Assembly (NCBI GenBank): GCA_038561985.1 | Contig: CP073276.1 | Coordinates: 2,728,001 to 2,792,000, forward strand | Direction: 5' to 3' | DNA length: 64,000 bases | DNA from: Petrimonas sulfuriphila | GTDB taxonomy: Bacteria > Bacteroidota > Bacteroidia > Bacteroidales > Dysgonomonadaceae | Shown here: piece by piece, positions 1 to 7,376 of the stretch | Layout of the letters: every line of letters begins with the position of its first letter | Numbering within the stretch: the stretch's first letter is position 1 | The notes under the pieces: model-generated | Told to the model about the DNA's origin: nothing | Databases searched by the model: none | The model's input: the letters and a program-made list of their open reading frames with translations, nothing else | Position numbers and translations under genes: made by a program

Positions 1-206
1 ATCGCCTTATTGATTCTGATTTTCTTGCATTACGCCACAACGGTTACGTGTGTGAAACGACGGGAACGTTTAAGCATATGGCTTGTGGCGGTTTTAAAAG
101 CGTTTATCTTTCAGCATAACACAAAAGTAGATATGTCTCGAAAACTTTGATTTTATCACTTAACCCGCCATAAGGCTATATGCAATGTTAGCGGTTCGTT
201 GTTTTC
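1..206. other. Non-coding left edge of the cassette array
   Basis: No gene is supported here. Two short structures are visible. CGCCACAA at 33-40 pairs perfectly with TTGTGGCG at 83-90. Just downstream of the KilA-N stop codon lies AACCCGCC (about 162-169) facing GCGGTT (190-195), with GTTAGCGG at 186-193. Read on the minus strand the last part gives GTTAAGT, which matches the integron core consensus GTTRRRY. This may be a shortened or decayed attC-like site belonging to the KilA-N cassette. Confidence 0.3.
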
Positions 207-938
207 TTATTTCAGTTTTTTCATTGTGTTGCTTGCAAGTAACGATTTCATTTGTGTAATAGCGACCTTGTTGAGTTGTAGAAGTCTTTCGCTTATATTT
301 CCTGTTTTGTCGGGATTGCTGTCTCGCCACTCTTTTGCGGTAATTCCGAAAAGGGCAACATTCAGCAAATCGGCTTCGTTGGCATAAACAAAACTTGCTT
401 GCTGTTTGGTAATTTCTTGCGGAATAAGGTTCTCTTTGATTGCATCCGTGTGAATTTGGTAGTTTACTTTGGCAAGGGTGCGTTGCAGGTTCCACTCTAA
501 TTTCAGTCGGTCGTTTTCTTCATCTTTAAGTCGCTGGAACTCATTAACCAAGTAGATTTGAAATTCGGGGCTTAACCACATTGCAAAGTGAAATGCAATA
601 TCTTTATGTGCATACGTTCCGCCGTATCTTCCTGCTTTTACGAGCATTCCTACGGCTTTCGTCCTGTCAATCCATTGACCAACTGACATTATAAATCTGT
701 TCGTACCTGCTTCTTGTCCAATTACCCCGAATTCGGGGTAATTAAAATCGGGATTATTTACTCTCTCCCAAACGCCGAGATATTCTATCGTGTTTTTGTT
801 GGTTATCCATTTGCCTATCAGTCCGCTACCTTCCCGAAAAGTAATGGTCATATCCGTAAGGCTGATATAATCGGTATTCTGCTGACTGATAACCGTTATT
901 TCGGATTCTTTTACTTGTAATATTCTTCCTTTTGCCAT
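207..938 (-). CDS. KilA-N domain protein
   Basis: The 243-residue product has a KilA-N domain over roughly residues 20-150, the module found in phage and chromosomal DNA-binding proteins and RhuM-like virulence proteins. Typical features visible are the segment around YISLTDM, GKWITNKNTIEYLG, a later WIDRTKAVG and the YAHKDIAFHFAMWLSPEF segment that closes the domain. The C-terminal hundred residues are helical and charged and resemble the tail of stand-alone Bacteroidetes KilA-N proteins. There is no signal peptide or membrane segment, so it is cytoplasmic. It probably binds DNA; whether it regulates, inhibits or defends is not visible. It is the outermost cassette-type gene seen here and has its own promoter at 964-971. 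Confidence 0.8.
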   Translation of the reverse strand: MAKGRILQVKESEITVISQQNTDYISLTDMTITFREGSGLIGKWITNKNTIEYLGVWERVNNPDFNYPEFGVIGQEAGTNRFIMSVGQWIDRTKAVGMLVKAGRYGGTYAHKDIAFHFAMWLSPEFQIYLVNEFQRLKDEENDRLKLEWNLQRTLAKVNYQIHTDAIKENLIPQEITKQQASFVYANEADLLNVALFGITAKEWRDSNPDKTGNISERLLQLNKVAITQMKSLLASNTMKKLK

Positions 939-963
939 AAAAACTCTCAGAATAAATAAAGCA

Positions 964-971
964 CAAACTTA
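964..971 (-). promoter_or_regulatory. Promoter -7 element of the KilA-N gene
   Basis: On the minus strand this reads TAAGTTTG, a full match to the Bacteroidetes -7 element TAnnTTTG, 26 bases before the ATG. No convincing -33 TTTG stands at the usual spacing. Confidence 0.45.
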
Positions 972-1006
972 CTAAAAACAAGGCAAATAGCGGTGGTTTG
1001 TATTGA

Positions 1007-1210
1007 TTACTTTAGTTCTTTCTTGTGATCCTTTATCTTTTTCATTGCCCAGTCGTAATGACTTGAAGTTGCTGAAACGCAGTAACTACCCAAACTGGTA
1101 GTACCAGTCCAATCAAAAAACTTACTTGTAAAAAGTTGCTCGTTGGTAAACGTGTCAATCAAGCGCATTACTTCAACGTGACTTTTTTGTAAAATAGCAA
1201 TTGCTCTCAA
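1007..1210 (-). pseudogene. C-terminal remnant of a ClbS/DfsB (DUF1706) protein
   Basis: The 67 residues match the end of the ClbS/DfsB four-helix-bundle family, whose members are normally about 170 residues: the segments SHVEVMRLID, the FDWTGTTSLGSYCVSATSSH stretch and DWAMKKIKDH are the family's last two helices. The first hundred residues, including the first helix pair, are missing. The only possible start is a TTG at 1208-1210. The frame stays open for a short way upstream but does not resemble the family there. I therefore call it a 5'-truncated remnant. Intact relatives protect against colibactin or act as DinB-like proteins; this fragment is unlikely to be active. It occupies a cassette position between the KilA-N and DUF5652 genes. 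Confidence 0.65.
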
Positions 1211-1417
1211 ATGATCTAATCCATGAAGTCTGTCAGATTTATTGTTAAAAATCTTTCTCAGTCAGTATTTGTCATTGCAGTTTGTTGTTCTTGGCTTGAC
1301 CATAACGGACGGCAGTAAGAAAAGTTGCCGATTGCGGGCGATTTCCTGTCAGTTTACACCAGCTTTTTTACGAGGCACAAACGCCCGAAAACCGCTGAAA
1401 CCCGTATGTATTATACC

Positions 1418-1621
1418 ATGTGTTGGCGGTTAGCCCTTTTGTCCTGTCTGATTTTTTCAATCTCTGGTTGTCAAGGTTGTATTAAACCAAATGTAAAATT
1501 GTCGATAAAAAAGCCTGTCTTACTTGAAATTAGTAATCAAAAAGTTGTCTGTCAAGTTATGCAGATCGTTTTTTTCGTTGTATTAAAATGTAAACAATTG
1601 GTAAAATACCTATCGTATTAA
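1418..1621 (+). pseudogene. Possible lipoprotein N-terminal fragment
   Basis: From an ATG at 1418 the frame reads MCWRLALLSCLIFSISGCQG, a convincing lipoprotein signal with a cysteine after SISG. After about 25 further residues the sequence loses character and runs into the 3' end of the opposite DUF5652 gene. The start lies inside the sequence TGTTGGCGGTTAG, which looks like the end of a recombination site, so a cassette exchange may have cut this gene. It is the only plus-strand candidate between cassettes besides erm. It may also be a chance frame. Confidence 0.25.
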
Positions 1622-1772
1622 ATACTATAATACAAATAAACCAAATCAGATGATTGTTGCGTGCAGATTTCCACATTGCGATTATTTTCCAAACAATATC
1701 CCAAAGAATAAGAACAATGAAAACTGGTAAAAACCAAGTAGGATAATCTTGAAAGCATTGAAATGTTTCCAT
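1557..1772 (-). CDS. DUF5652 family small membrane protein
   Basis: The 71-residue product has two hydrophobic segments, about residues 13-32 and 43-62, joined by a short basic loop around KSARNNHLIWF, and ends in a basic tail QRKKRSA. This pattern, with the W-K-x2-A-x-W-K-x-A-R-N-N core, is that of the DUF5652 family of small inner-membrane proteins of unknown function. It lies between an attC-like site (1899-2033) on its 5' side and cassette debris on its 3' side, so it looks like the gene of one cassette. No biochemical role can be given. The small size and clean reading frame make it a real gene more likely than not. Confidence 0.65.
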   Translation of the reverse strand: METFQCFQDYPTWFLPVFIVLILWDIVWKIIAMWKSARNNHLIWFICIIVFNTIGILPIVYILIQRKKRSA

Positions 1773-1898
1773 AGTGTTTCATTTTAATTGTTATTTGACC
1801 TTAAAAGTTTTTTGTCGTGCGAAATGTCCATCGTTAAAATGTAAAGTTAGAAAATCTGTCATTAAACAACTCAATTTGCGCAGCCTTTTTAGGGTTAC

Positions 1899-2033
1899 CG
1901 CCAACGTTTTCGGGCTTTGCGTTCAGACGGGTTTCGGAGCACAAAACTGTCAACCTGAACTGAACTTGAATAGAAGCACAAAGTTCCGCGTTTGCACGTC
2001 ACCCCGCCTGACGCAAAACCCGTGTAATGGGCA
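1899..2033 (-). repeat. attC-like recombination site 1
   Basis: The arms are CGGGCTTTGCGTTCAGACGG at 1911-1930 and CCGCCTGACGCAAAACCCG at 2004-2022, which pair over 19-20 bases with two mismatches and one bulge. The outer core at 1899-1905 is CGCCAAC, near RYYYAAC. The site ends 4 bases after the stop codon of the VOC gene, as expected for an attC that belongs to that cassette. The middle contains CGGAGCACAAAAC, shared with the site at 8163-8260. Confidence 0.6.
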
Positions 2034-2037
2034 GTTT

Positions 2038-2505
2038 TTATTTTAGTTCTTCTAAGATAATTTTCTTTTGTTGCAATGTGTTCTTCATGGCCTTTTCTCG
2101 AACCTTTGGGTCAGCGTTGTTTATTAGGGCAAAATATTCAACAGGTACTACCTGCCAAGATAAGCCATATTTGTCTTTGCACCATCCACAAGAACTTTCT
2201 TGTCCACCATTTTTAGTTAAGGCATTCCAATAATAATCTGTTTCGGCTTGGTCTTTTGTGTTAATAACCAATGAAACTGACTCGTTAAATTTTTGAAATG
2301 GACCTGCTGCTAAAATGCTCAATTCCATGCCAGCAATTTCGATAATTGCTGTTTCAAAGTTTCCGCCTCCTGCTTCTGGTGGGTTTGTGTACTTGTGATG
2401 TTCTTTTAGTTTACCGTCTTTAAATATTGAAAGATAATAGTCGGCAACTGCTTTAGCGTCTGTTGTTTCGACCCAAATCGAAGGTGTTATTTTTTGAGTA
2501 ATCAT
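2038..2505 (-). CDS. VOC family protein (PhnB-like)
   Basis: The 155-residue product belongs to the PhnB / 3-demethylubiquinone methyltransferase-like branch of the vicinal oxygen chelate superfamily. It shows the usual opening ITPSIWVETTDAKAVADYYL, the central EIAGMELSILAAGP and the signature ESSCGWCKDKYGLSWQVVP. The C-terminal helix carries the family motif where (A)MKNTLQQKKIIL is typical. Such proteins are cytoplasmic metal-binding dimers; most of this branch have no known substrate, and some homologues give antibiotic resistance. It sits directly upstream of attC-like site 1 (4 bases from its stop codon) and its ATG overlaps the stop of a small upstream frame. The assignment to family is firm, the reaction is unknown. 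Confidence 0.85.
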   Translation of the reverse strand: MITQKITPSIWVETTDAKAVADYYLSIFKDGKLKEHHKYTNPPEAGGGNFETAIIEIAGMELSILAAGPFQKFNESVSLVINTKDQAETDYYWNALTKNGGQESSCGWCKDKYGLSWQVVPVEYFALINNADPKVREKAMKNTLQQKKIILEELK

Positions 2506-2642
2506 ATTTTATTTCGTTTTGTCGTTGTTATTTTTGCTACAGTGTGGTTTATTGCTTTGTCAGCGTAATTCGACTGACTTGGATTTGAGCAAAAGGTTGT
2601 CAAGCCAATTACAATTGCACCAAGAAGTAAATATTTATTCAT
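2502..2642 (-). CDS. Small lipoprotein-like ORF (46 residues)
   Basis: The frame reads MNKYLLLGAIVIGLTTFCSN and then a short polar tail. Its TGA overlaps the ATG of the VOC gene in the arrangement ATGA, which suggests translational coupling. The start looks like a lipoprotein signal with cysteine 18 at the end of the hydrophobic stretch. It is not a recognisable family and could be a remnant of a gene cut by cassette exchange, but the coupling to the VOC gene argues that it is translated. Confidence 0.4.
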   Translation of the reverse strand: MNKYLLLGAIVIGLTTFCSNPSQSNYADKAINHTVAKITTTKRNKI

Positions 2643-2693
2643 TTTTTTACATTAAGTCCTGTTTGTCTATTCGTTAACTAAGTCTGTAAAATT

Positions 2694-2890
2694 GCCCAAC
2701 GGTTAACGGCTTTACGAAGGCGGGGCTAAGAAATTCAAAACTTTCTATAAACACGAACCCGAGCAAAAACCATTTTCGTTTTTCAAACTTACAAAAAATA
2801 AAAAAACGAAATGGTTTTTTGCGACTTAAAGTGCGAAAATCTTCAACGCCAGGGAATTTTGCCCTCGCTTTTGCAAAGCCGATGTTATGT
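2694..2890 (-). repeat. attC-like recombination site 2, with an inner hairpin
   Basis: The core at 2694-2700 is GCCCAAC, a perfect RYYYAAC. The arms are CGGCTTTACGAAGGCGGGGC at 2707-2726 and a matching 21-base arm at 2861-2881, differing at three positions and one bulge. The far end is TGTTATG at 2883-2889. Between the arms lies a second inverted repeat, 2763-2783 with 2801-2822, built on CCATTTTCG/CGAAATGG. With the spacer this is unusually long for an attC-like site. The stretch 2643-2936 holds no gene besides the erm leader at its end. Confidence 0.6.
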
Positions 2891-2906
2891 GATGGCAATT
2901 TTTTTG

Positions 2907-2914
2907 TACTTTTG
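2907..2914 (+). promoter_or_regulatory. Promoter -7 element of the erm transcript
   Basis: TACTTTTG matches TAnnTTTG fully and stands 23 bases before the leader-peptide ATG at 2937. It lies directly outside attC-like site 2. No good -33 element was found at 19-21 bases upstream. Confidence 0.5.
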
Positions 2915-2936
2915 TCATAAACTAAATCATTTCATT

Positions 2937-2969
2937 ATGTATTTCAGCAGACCTTGGACTTTTATATAA
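2937..2969 (+). CDS. Leader peptide upstream of erm
   Basis: The short frame encodes MYFSRPWTFI followed by TAA. It stands between the -7 element and the erm gene, and its stop codon touches the first arm of a perfect 12-bp inverted repeat. Inducible erm genes are typically preceded by such a peptide of 8-19 codons on which a macrolide-bound ribosome stalls, refolding the RNA. The role here is inferred from position and structure; the peptide has no motif that I recognise with certainty as a stalling motif. Confidence 0.5.
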   Translation: MYFSRPWTFI

Positions 2970-3107
2970 GTGAAAGACAGTTCTCCCTTATTTTTTTAAA
3001 TCAATATTTTTCTAGACGATTAGTCTATGATTTACAGCCACTATTTTATTCTAAAATCAGTGTCGTAATTTCATTGCTGTTTCTGATGGGTAATACTGTC
3101 TTTCACT
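2969..3107 (+). promoter_or_regulatory. Attenuator-like stem between leader and erm
   Basis: AGTGAAAGACAG at 2969-2980 pairs perfectly with CTGTCTTTCACT at 3096-3107. The 115-base loop contains smaller hairpins such as TAGAC-GATTA-GTCTA and a weaker ATCAG/CTGAT pair. The arm starts at the leader stop codon. This is the layout of a translation or transcription attenuator, but the competing fold is not proven. Confidence 0.5.
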
Positions 3108-3149
3108 TTCTGTGATTTGAGTCAAGTATTCATCCAAAAGAAATTAATA

Positions 3150-3956
3150 ATGAAAAAAAATCGTGTTCTTGTAAGGTTTACAGGTCAACATTTTGCAATA
3201 GACACCCGATTAATAAATGATGCTATTCGGCTAGCTGACGTGCAAAAAGAAGATTTGGTTTTAGATATTGGTGCCGGTCGCGGTTTTTTGACTGTTCATT
3301 TAGCTAAAAACACTGACAATGTGATAGCTATTGAAAATGACAGGCGTTTGGTATCCGAACTCAGGTCGAAATTCGGATGTAATAAAAAAGTCAACATTGT
3401 AGCAATTGACTATATGCGGTTTTCGTTTCCACAAAAGCATTTTAAAGTGGTTTCTAATATACCATACGGAATTACTTCCGATATTCTGAAATCGCTGATG
3501 TTCACGAATCTGGAATATTTTACGCAAGGCTGTTTGATTATGCAATTAGAACCCGCTCAAAAACTTGTTCAGCAAAAGTTTTTCAACCCGTATGTTGTTT
3601 TTTATCATACATTTTTCAGGTTGGAATTGATGTATGAAATTAGTCCGAAAAGTTTTCTGCCGTCTCCAACGGTTAAGTCGGCATTACTAAAAATCAGTAA
3701 AAAGAAGTGTGAAGATATCGGTGTCGAGATGAAAGAAAAATATCTTGATTTTCTTTATTTTATGCTTCATTTCCCTGATTTGCCGGTACGTACGGCTTTG
3801 AAGAAAATCTTTCGTAAACAACAAGTTAGGGAACTTTCTGAAAAGTCTGGTTTAAAGTTGGATAATTCGGTTTGCACGATGTCTGCACAGCAATTTTTAG
3901 AATGTTTTGTTGAAATGTTAAAAGTCGTACCCGATAGATTTCATCCAAAAAAGTAA
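3150..3956 (+). CDS. erm: 23S rRNA (adenine-N6) dimethyltransferase, Erm(F)-like
   Basis: The enzyme dimethylates A2058 of 23S rRNA and gives resistance to macrolides, lincosamides and streptogramin B. From the ATG at 3150 it has 268 residues, the normal Erm length; this start gives MKKNRVLVRFTGQHFAID, which aligns with the start of Erm(F). The SAM-binding motif LDIGAGRGFLTVHL lies at residues 39-52, the acidic IEND at 61-64 and the catalytic NIPYG at 103-107. The C-terminal helical domain ends in EVVP-like KVVPDRFHP, as in Erm(F). By eye it is clearly of the Erm(F)/Erm(35) group but with many substitutions, so it may be a separate class. It is opposite in direction to the surrounding cassettes and has a leader peptide and a terminator of its own. 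Confidence 0.9.
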   Translation: MKKNRVLVRFTGQHFAIDTRLINDAIRLADVQKEDLVLDIGAGRGFLTVHLAKNTDNVIAIENDRRLVSELRSKFGCNKKVNIVAIDYMRFSFPQKHFKVVSNIPYGITSDILKSLMFTNLEYFTQGCLIMQLEPAQKLVQQKFFNPYVVFYHTFFRLELMYEISPKSFLPSPTVKSALLKISKKKCEDIGVEMKEKYLDFLYFMLHFPDLPVRTALKKIFRKQQVRELSEKSGLKLDNSVCTMSAQQFLECFVEMLKVVPDRFHPKK

Positions 3957-3972
3957 ATCCGTTTTTGTCAGA

Positions 3973-4009
3973 ACAACGCTTTTTCATTTGGGGAGAGCGT
4001 TGTTTTTGT
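3973..4009 (+). terminator. Terminator of erm
   Basis: ACAACGCT at 3973-3980 pairs with AGCGTTGT at 3996-4003 and is followed by a T-run, 17 bases after the erm stop codon. The region 4010-4159 that follows has no gene; GTTACCAG at 4138-4145, close to the stop of the next gene, resembles the outer end of the attC-like sites but no clear arm was found. Confidence 0.75.
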
Positions 4010-4159
4010 TTGCTCATAACTGTTCAGTGCAAGAATAGTAGCCGGTAGCGTGTTATCTTTCACTCAAAATAAACGAAAGTTTAAGCGGGCCAAAAGCCTT
4101 GAATTTACTATCTTTCAGGCTGTTATTTTTGCACATTGTTACCAGTTTGTTGTTTATTT

Positions 4160-5167
4160 TCATTCTTCGTCCTTATTTTCAATTAATTGTTTCAGCCTTT
4201 CTTTGCTTGGTAATACTGTCTGATATTTGCTGGCGAAAATCTGTTCATTATTTTCGGGTAAAGTGTATTCTACAACTGCTTCACTTTTATTCTGACAAAG
4301 TATCAAACCAATAGTTTGATTTTCGTCTTTAAGTTTTATCTCTCTGTCATAATAATTTACATACATTTGCATTTGTCCAATATCCTGATGTTTTAGCTCT
4401 CCAATTTTTAAATCAATCAAAATAAAACATTTCAAAATTCGATTATAAAATACCAAATCTATCCTGAAATGCTTTTCATCAAATGTTATTCTTTTTTGTC
4501 TTGCAACAAATGTGAAGCCTGTCCCTAATTCGAGTAAGAAATGTTCAAGTTTATCTATTAATTTTTGTTCTAAATCACTTTCAGTATATGAAGGTCGTTC
4601 CGGCAATCCAATAAATTCTAAAACATACGGGTCTTTAATGGCATCTTTGGGTTTTTCTATTATTAAACCTTTTTCTGACAATTCAATGACTTTCTTTTTA
4701 TCACGGCTTAAAGCCAGTCTTGTGTATAATGCACTGTCGTACTGCCTTTGAAGTTCGCGCAAGCTCCAGTTATTTTTATAAGTTTCTATTTCGTAAAACC
4801 GGCGTTCGTTTTCATCGTCAATCCTCATTAGTTTTAAATAATGCGACCAGCTTAAATTGAATTCGTCAGACACTGTCTGACCTTTTGAGTAAATGAGATA
4901 AAAGCTTCGCATTTGTTTGATATTTGTCGGGGAAAATCCTTTACCAAATTCAGTCGAAAGCTTGTATGAGAGCTCATTGATCAATTGTTGCCCATATTCT
5001 GCCCTTTCTTTTCCTTTTTGTTCTTCTTCTACAATCATTCTCCCTATTTCAAAATAGGTTGTAACCATTGTTTTATTTACAGTTTGGACAACATTGCTTT
5101 GCGCCTGTTTTAATAACTCTGAAACTTTATAGTATAGATTTTCAGGATTATGTGTAATTTCTGTCAT
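4160..5167 (-). CDS. DUF1016 / YhcG family PDDEXK nuclease
   Basis: The 335-residue product is a YhcG-type protein. Residues about 10-160 form the helical DUF1016 N-terminal domain (ARK segment NKTMVTTYFEIGRMIVEEEQ, then YGQQLINELS and the FSPTNIKQMRSFYL stretch). Residues about 185-335 form the PD-(D/E)XK nuclease domain, with FRIDLVFYNR carrying the first acidic residue and LIDLKIG carrying the D-x-K pair, followed by QMQMYVNYYD. Members are common in defence islands and in mobile cassettes and are thought to be nucleases, but their natural target is unknown. Both conserved acidic residues and the lysine are present, so it should be active. It has its own promoter at 5190-5197, typical of genes in this array. 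Confidence 0.85.
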   Translation of the reverse strand: MTEITHNPENLYYKVSELLKQAQSNVVQTVNKTMVTTYFEIGRMIVEEEQKGKERAEYGQQLINELSYKLSTEFGKGFSPTNIKQMRSFYLIYSKGQTVSDEFNLSWSHYLKLMRIDDENERRFYEIETYKNNWSLRELQRQYDSALYTRLALSRDKKKVIELSEKGLIIEKPKDAIKDPYVLEFIGLPERPSYTESDLEQKLIDKLEHFLLELGTGFTFVARQKRITFDEKHFRIDLVFYNRILKCFILIDLKIGELKHQDIGQMQMYVNYYDREIKLKDENQTIGLILCQNKSEAVVEYTLPENNEQIFASKYQTVLPSKERLKQLIENKDEE

Positions 5168-5189
5168 TCGTGATAATTTTGTTAATACA

Positions 5190-5197
5190 CAAATTTA
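5190..5197 (-). promoter_or_regulatory. Promoter -7 element of the DUF1016 gene
   Basis: TAAATTTG on the minus strand, a full TAnnTTTG match 23 bases before the ATG. The stretch from here to 5354 has no gene or clear repeat. Confidence 0.5.
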
Positions 5198-5354
5198 GTC
5201 TTTTAATTATCAATATTATTTATTGGCATTTCCTCTTTCAACATCTTAGTGTTTTATTCGCCGTTATAGCCCACCAAAGTTATTGAAAAGAAGTTGATTC
5301 ACAAATTTTCACAAAGATTAATTTAATATGATATCAATAATGGCAAATAAAACT

Positions 5355-5364
5355 AGTTGAACGG
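5355..5364 (+). repeat. Left copy of the repeat bordering the IS91-type unit
   Basis: AGTTGAACGG. The partner AGTTCAACGG is at 7376-7385 in the same orientation, 9 of 10 identical. The heptamer GTTGAAC at 5356-5362 also matches the integron core GTTRRRY, and its inverse is the core of attC-like site 3. Confidence 0.45.
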
Positions 5365-5577
5365 AACCTATTGCTATGGGAAAAGTATTTATGGGAGGTT
5401 GGCGTTTTTGCTTGATTTGTGTTAATAAGTTCCTATAAAAGCTCTTTTTCAAGTACATGATTGTTTTTTAATCTTAGACCGTCCACGTAAATGCATAATT
5501 CTCCCTGTATGATTTTGCTCATCATCTATACGAGTTTTGTCATTAAATGGAAAGAACGCTTTTGTTAATTATCAGAA

Positions 5578-6450
5578 TTATCCTGGTTCTATGTGTAAAA
5601 CATTGCATGCCGGGCTTACCATTAATTTCCCTTTTTTGCACTTTGCGCAAATAATCGGGTCCTTACCGGATATTATTTGTAAAACTTCCATTGCAAGCAG
5701 TCCTGTAAGTCTTGAAAAATAGGTTGGGGTGGGCAACAGTGAATAGCATAAATTGAGCTTTGTTTTCCTTTTGCAGATAGCCATGAATCCGAAGTAACGT
5801 ATTTTGCTAAATCCACATGGAAGGACATGCTGCATGAATCGCCGTATAAACTCCATAGTTTCCAGGGTCATTGTTTTTCTTGCACCTCCTGCCTTGTTAT
5901 CCCTATAGCTGAAAGTAACCTTATCATCTTTGTAACCTACCATACGGTGGTTGCTAATTGCCACACGGTGTGTGTAGTTGCCCAGATAACGGACCAGGTT
6001 ATCGGGTGAAGCAAACGGTTTTTCTGCATAAACCACCCATTTTTTAGCGTAGCATTTTGCTTTTATGGTCTGAAAATCGGGTGTATCATCCGGAAGTTTG
6101 ATCTCCTTCCTGAATACTGACTCCTGCAGTAGCCGACATAAAATACCCCTGAAAACGGTGCTGAGCACTTTTACCGGGACAAAAAACTTTTTAGCACTTG
6201 GTACCCATTGCATCCGTTTTATGTACTGGCATTTGGGACAATTGCGATTACGACACGAGTTATAGGATTGAACCTTGTGACCGCAATGATTGCAACTCAA
6301 TGTATGCCCGCCAAGTTCTGAAGTACGACAGGCAATAATATCTTCCATTGCTTTTTGCTGTACGGCACAAAGTGTGTTCTCGGTCAGGAAATCGTGTCTC
6401 TTATCCCGGAAAATGTCAGCAATCTCTATGATTTGCTTTTTATTCTCCAT
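5578..6450 (-). pseudogene. IS91-family transposase with the HUH core deleted
   Basis: The 290-residue product begins with the transposase zinc-binding domain: CNHCGHKVQSYNSCRNRNCP carries the cysteines, followed by KCQYIKRMQW. In normal relatives (about 380-400 residues) the next 85-90 residues contain the HUH motif, within a segment like HPHIHCVVPGGG. Here the protein goes straight from RMQW to VPSAKKFFVPVKVLS, which normally follows that segment. The frame is kept. The later part is intact: WVVYAEKPF, then YLGNYTHRVAISNHRMVGY with the nucleophile-region tyrosines, and the HVLPCGFSKIRYFGF stretch. A metal-binding HUH motif is needed for strand cleavage, so the protein is probably inactive. 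A KpnI-like GGTACC lies at the join. Confidence 0.8.
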
Positions 6451-6459
6451 AATGATAGA

Positions 6460-7311
6460 TCAGAAAAGTGTTATATCATCCAATGGAGAAGTAAACTCGC
6501 TGGTTTTGATATGGGCTACATGCAGGTAAACAGCTGTGGTCTTCAATGAAGTATGACCCATGAACTGCTGTATCTGTCTCAGGTTTACACCGGCTTCCAA
6601 TAAATGGGTGGCAAAACAATGACGCAATGTATGAAACGATACCTCTTTTTTTATTCCGGCATTTTTAGCACTGTTTTTCACAATATACTCTACAGTTCTT
6701 TCCGACAAGGGTTGTCCTTTACGCCCCATCGGTTCGAATAGATAAGTGCTTGGTCGTTCCAATTTATAATACATTCGCAGCACTTCGAGTGTTTTCCACG
6801 AAAGAATGGTATATCTGTCCTTCTTCCCCTTTCCTTGCACGATACGTACTTGCATACGCTGTGAATCAATGTCGCCTGGTTTGATTTGTAATACTTCCAT
6901 CCTGCGAAGTCCCGCAGAATAAGTAAGCATTAGAATGGCTCTGTGCTTTATGTTGTTTGTTACCGTGATCATGCGTTGCACCTCCTGCAATGACAAAACT
7001 ATGGGGAGTTTTTTCTCCTTGCGAGGCCGTCTTACATGGAACTCTTCCCATTTGCGATGGCAGACGTCTACATGGAAAATCTTGAAAGCACTTATAAGCT
7101 GGTTTACCGTGGAAACGGAAATTCCTTTTTTGGTAATCAGGTAATGTAACCAGTTTTTAAAGTCTTCGGTGGTAACCTCATACAGCGATTTACCCAAGTC
7201 TTTTTCAAGTTTTATGAGCAGGCTGCAATACGTCTTAATTGTACGGGGACTGTAATTGCGAATTTGCATCTCCTTGATCTGCAAACTCTCGAATGTTTTG
7301 TTTAGATTCAT
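6460..7311 (-). CDS. Tyrosine recombinase of the IS91-type unit
   Basis: The 283-residue protein has the SAM-like core-binding domain (residues 1-95) and the catalytic domain (about 105-275). Catalytic residues are R136 in SAGLRRMEV, a lysine in QGKGKKDR (161-164), H227 and R230 in HTLRHCFATHL, H253 in MGHTS and Y262 in VYLHV. It is a XerC/D-like family member and is found paired with IS91-type transposases in this phylum. Its catalytic residues stand at the same positions, counted from the start, as those of the other recombinase in this window (10208-11050). The gene is upstream of and probably cotranscribed with the transposase, from the promoter at 7341-7348. Confidence 0.88.
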   Translation of the reverse strand: MNLNKTFESLQIKEMQIRNYSPRTIKTYCSLLIKLEKDLGKSLYEVTTEDFKNWLHYLITKKGISVSTVNQLISAFKIFHVDVCHRKWEEFHVRRPRKEKKLPIVLSLQEVQRMITVTNNIKHRAILMLTYSAGLRRMEVLQIKPGDIDSQRMQVRIVQGKGKKDRYTILSWKTLEVLRMYYKLERPSTYLFEPMGRKGQPLSERTVEYIVKNSAKNAGIKKEVSFHTLRHCFATHLLEAGVNLRQIQQFMGHTSLKTTAVYLHVAHIKTSEFTSPLDDITLF

Positions 7312-7340
7312 AATGATAATTAATTGAAGTTATTACGCTT

Positions 7341-7348
7341 CAAAATTA
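7341..7348 (-). promoter_or_regulatory. Promoter -7 element of the IS91-type unit
   Basis: TAATTTTG on the minus strand, 30 bases before the recombinase ATG and inside the element. Confidence 0.45.
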
Positions 7349-7376
7349 TCACTATTCTAATTTACCGACAGGTTTA

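Larger units (their letters stand above)
5365..7375 (-). mobile_element. IS91-type unit with tyrosine recombinase and decayed transposase
   Basis: The unit carries a tyrosine recombinase gene (6460-7311) and an IS91-family transposase gene (5578-6450) separated by 9 bases in the same direction, a known arrangement in Bacteroidetes IS91 relatives. It lies between two copies of AGTTSAACGG (5355-5364, 7376-7385). IS91-family elements insert next to GAAC/GTTC, and GTTC is present at 7377-7380. The transposase has lost its HUH core, so autonomous rolling-circle transposition is unlikely. The 213 bases after the transposase stop (5365-5577) hold no gene; an oriIS-like hairpin was not convincing. 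Ends are therefore approximate. Confidence 0.6.

Noticed and set aside
2969..4064. Insertion sequence ends around erm (AGTGAAAGA at 2969 and TCTTTCACT at 4056)
   Set aside because: The match is only nine bases, the same sequence also forms the attenuator stem, and there is no transposase.
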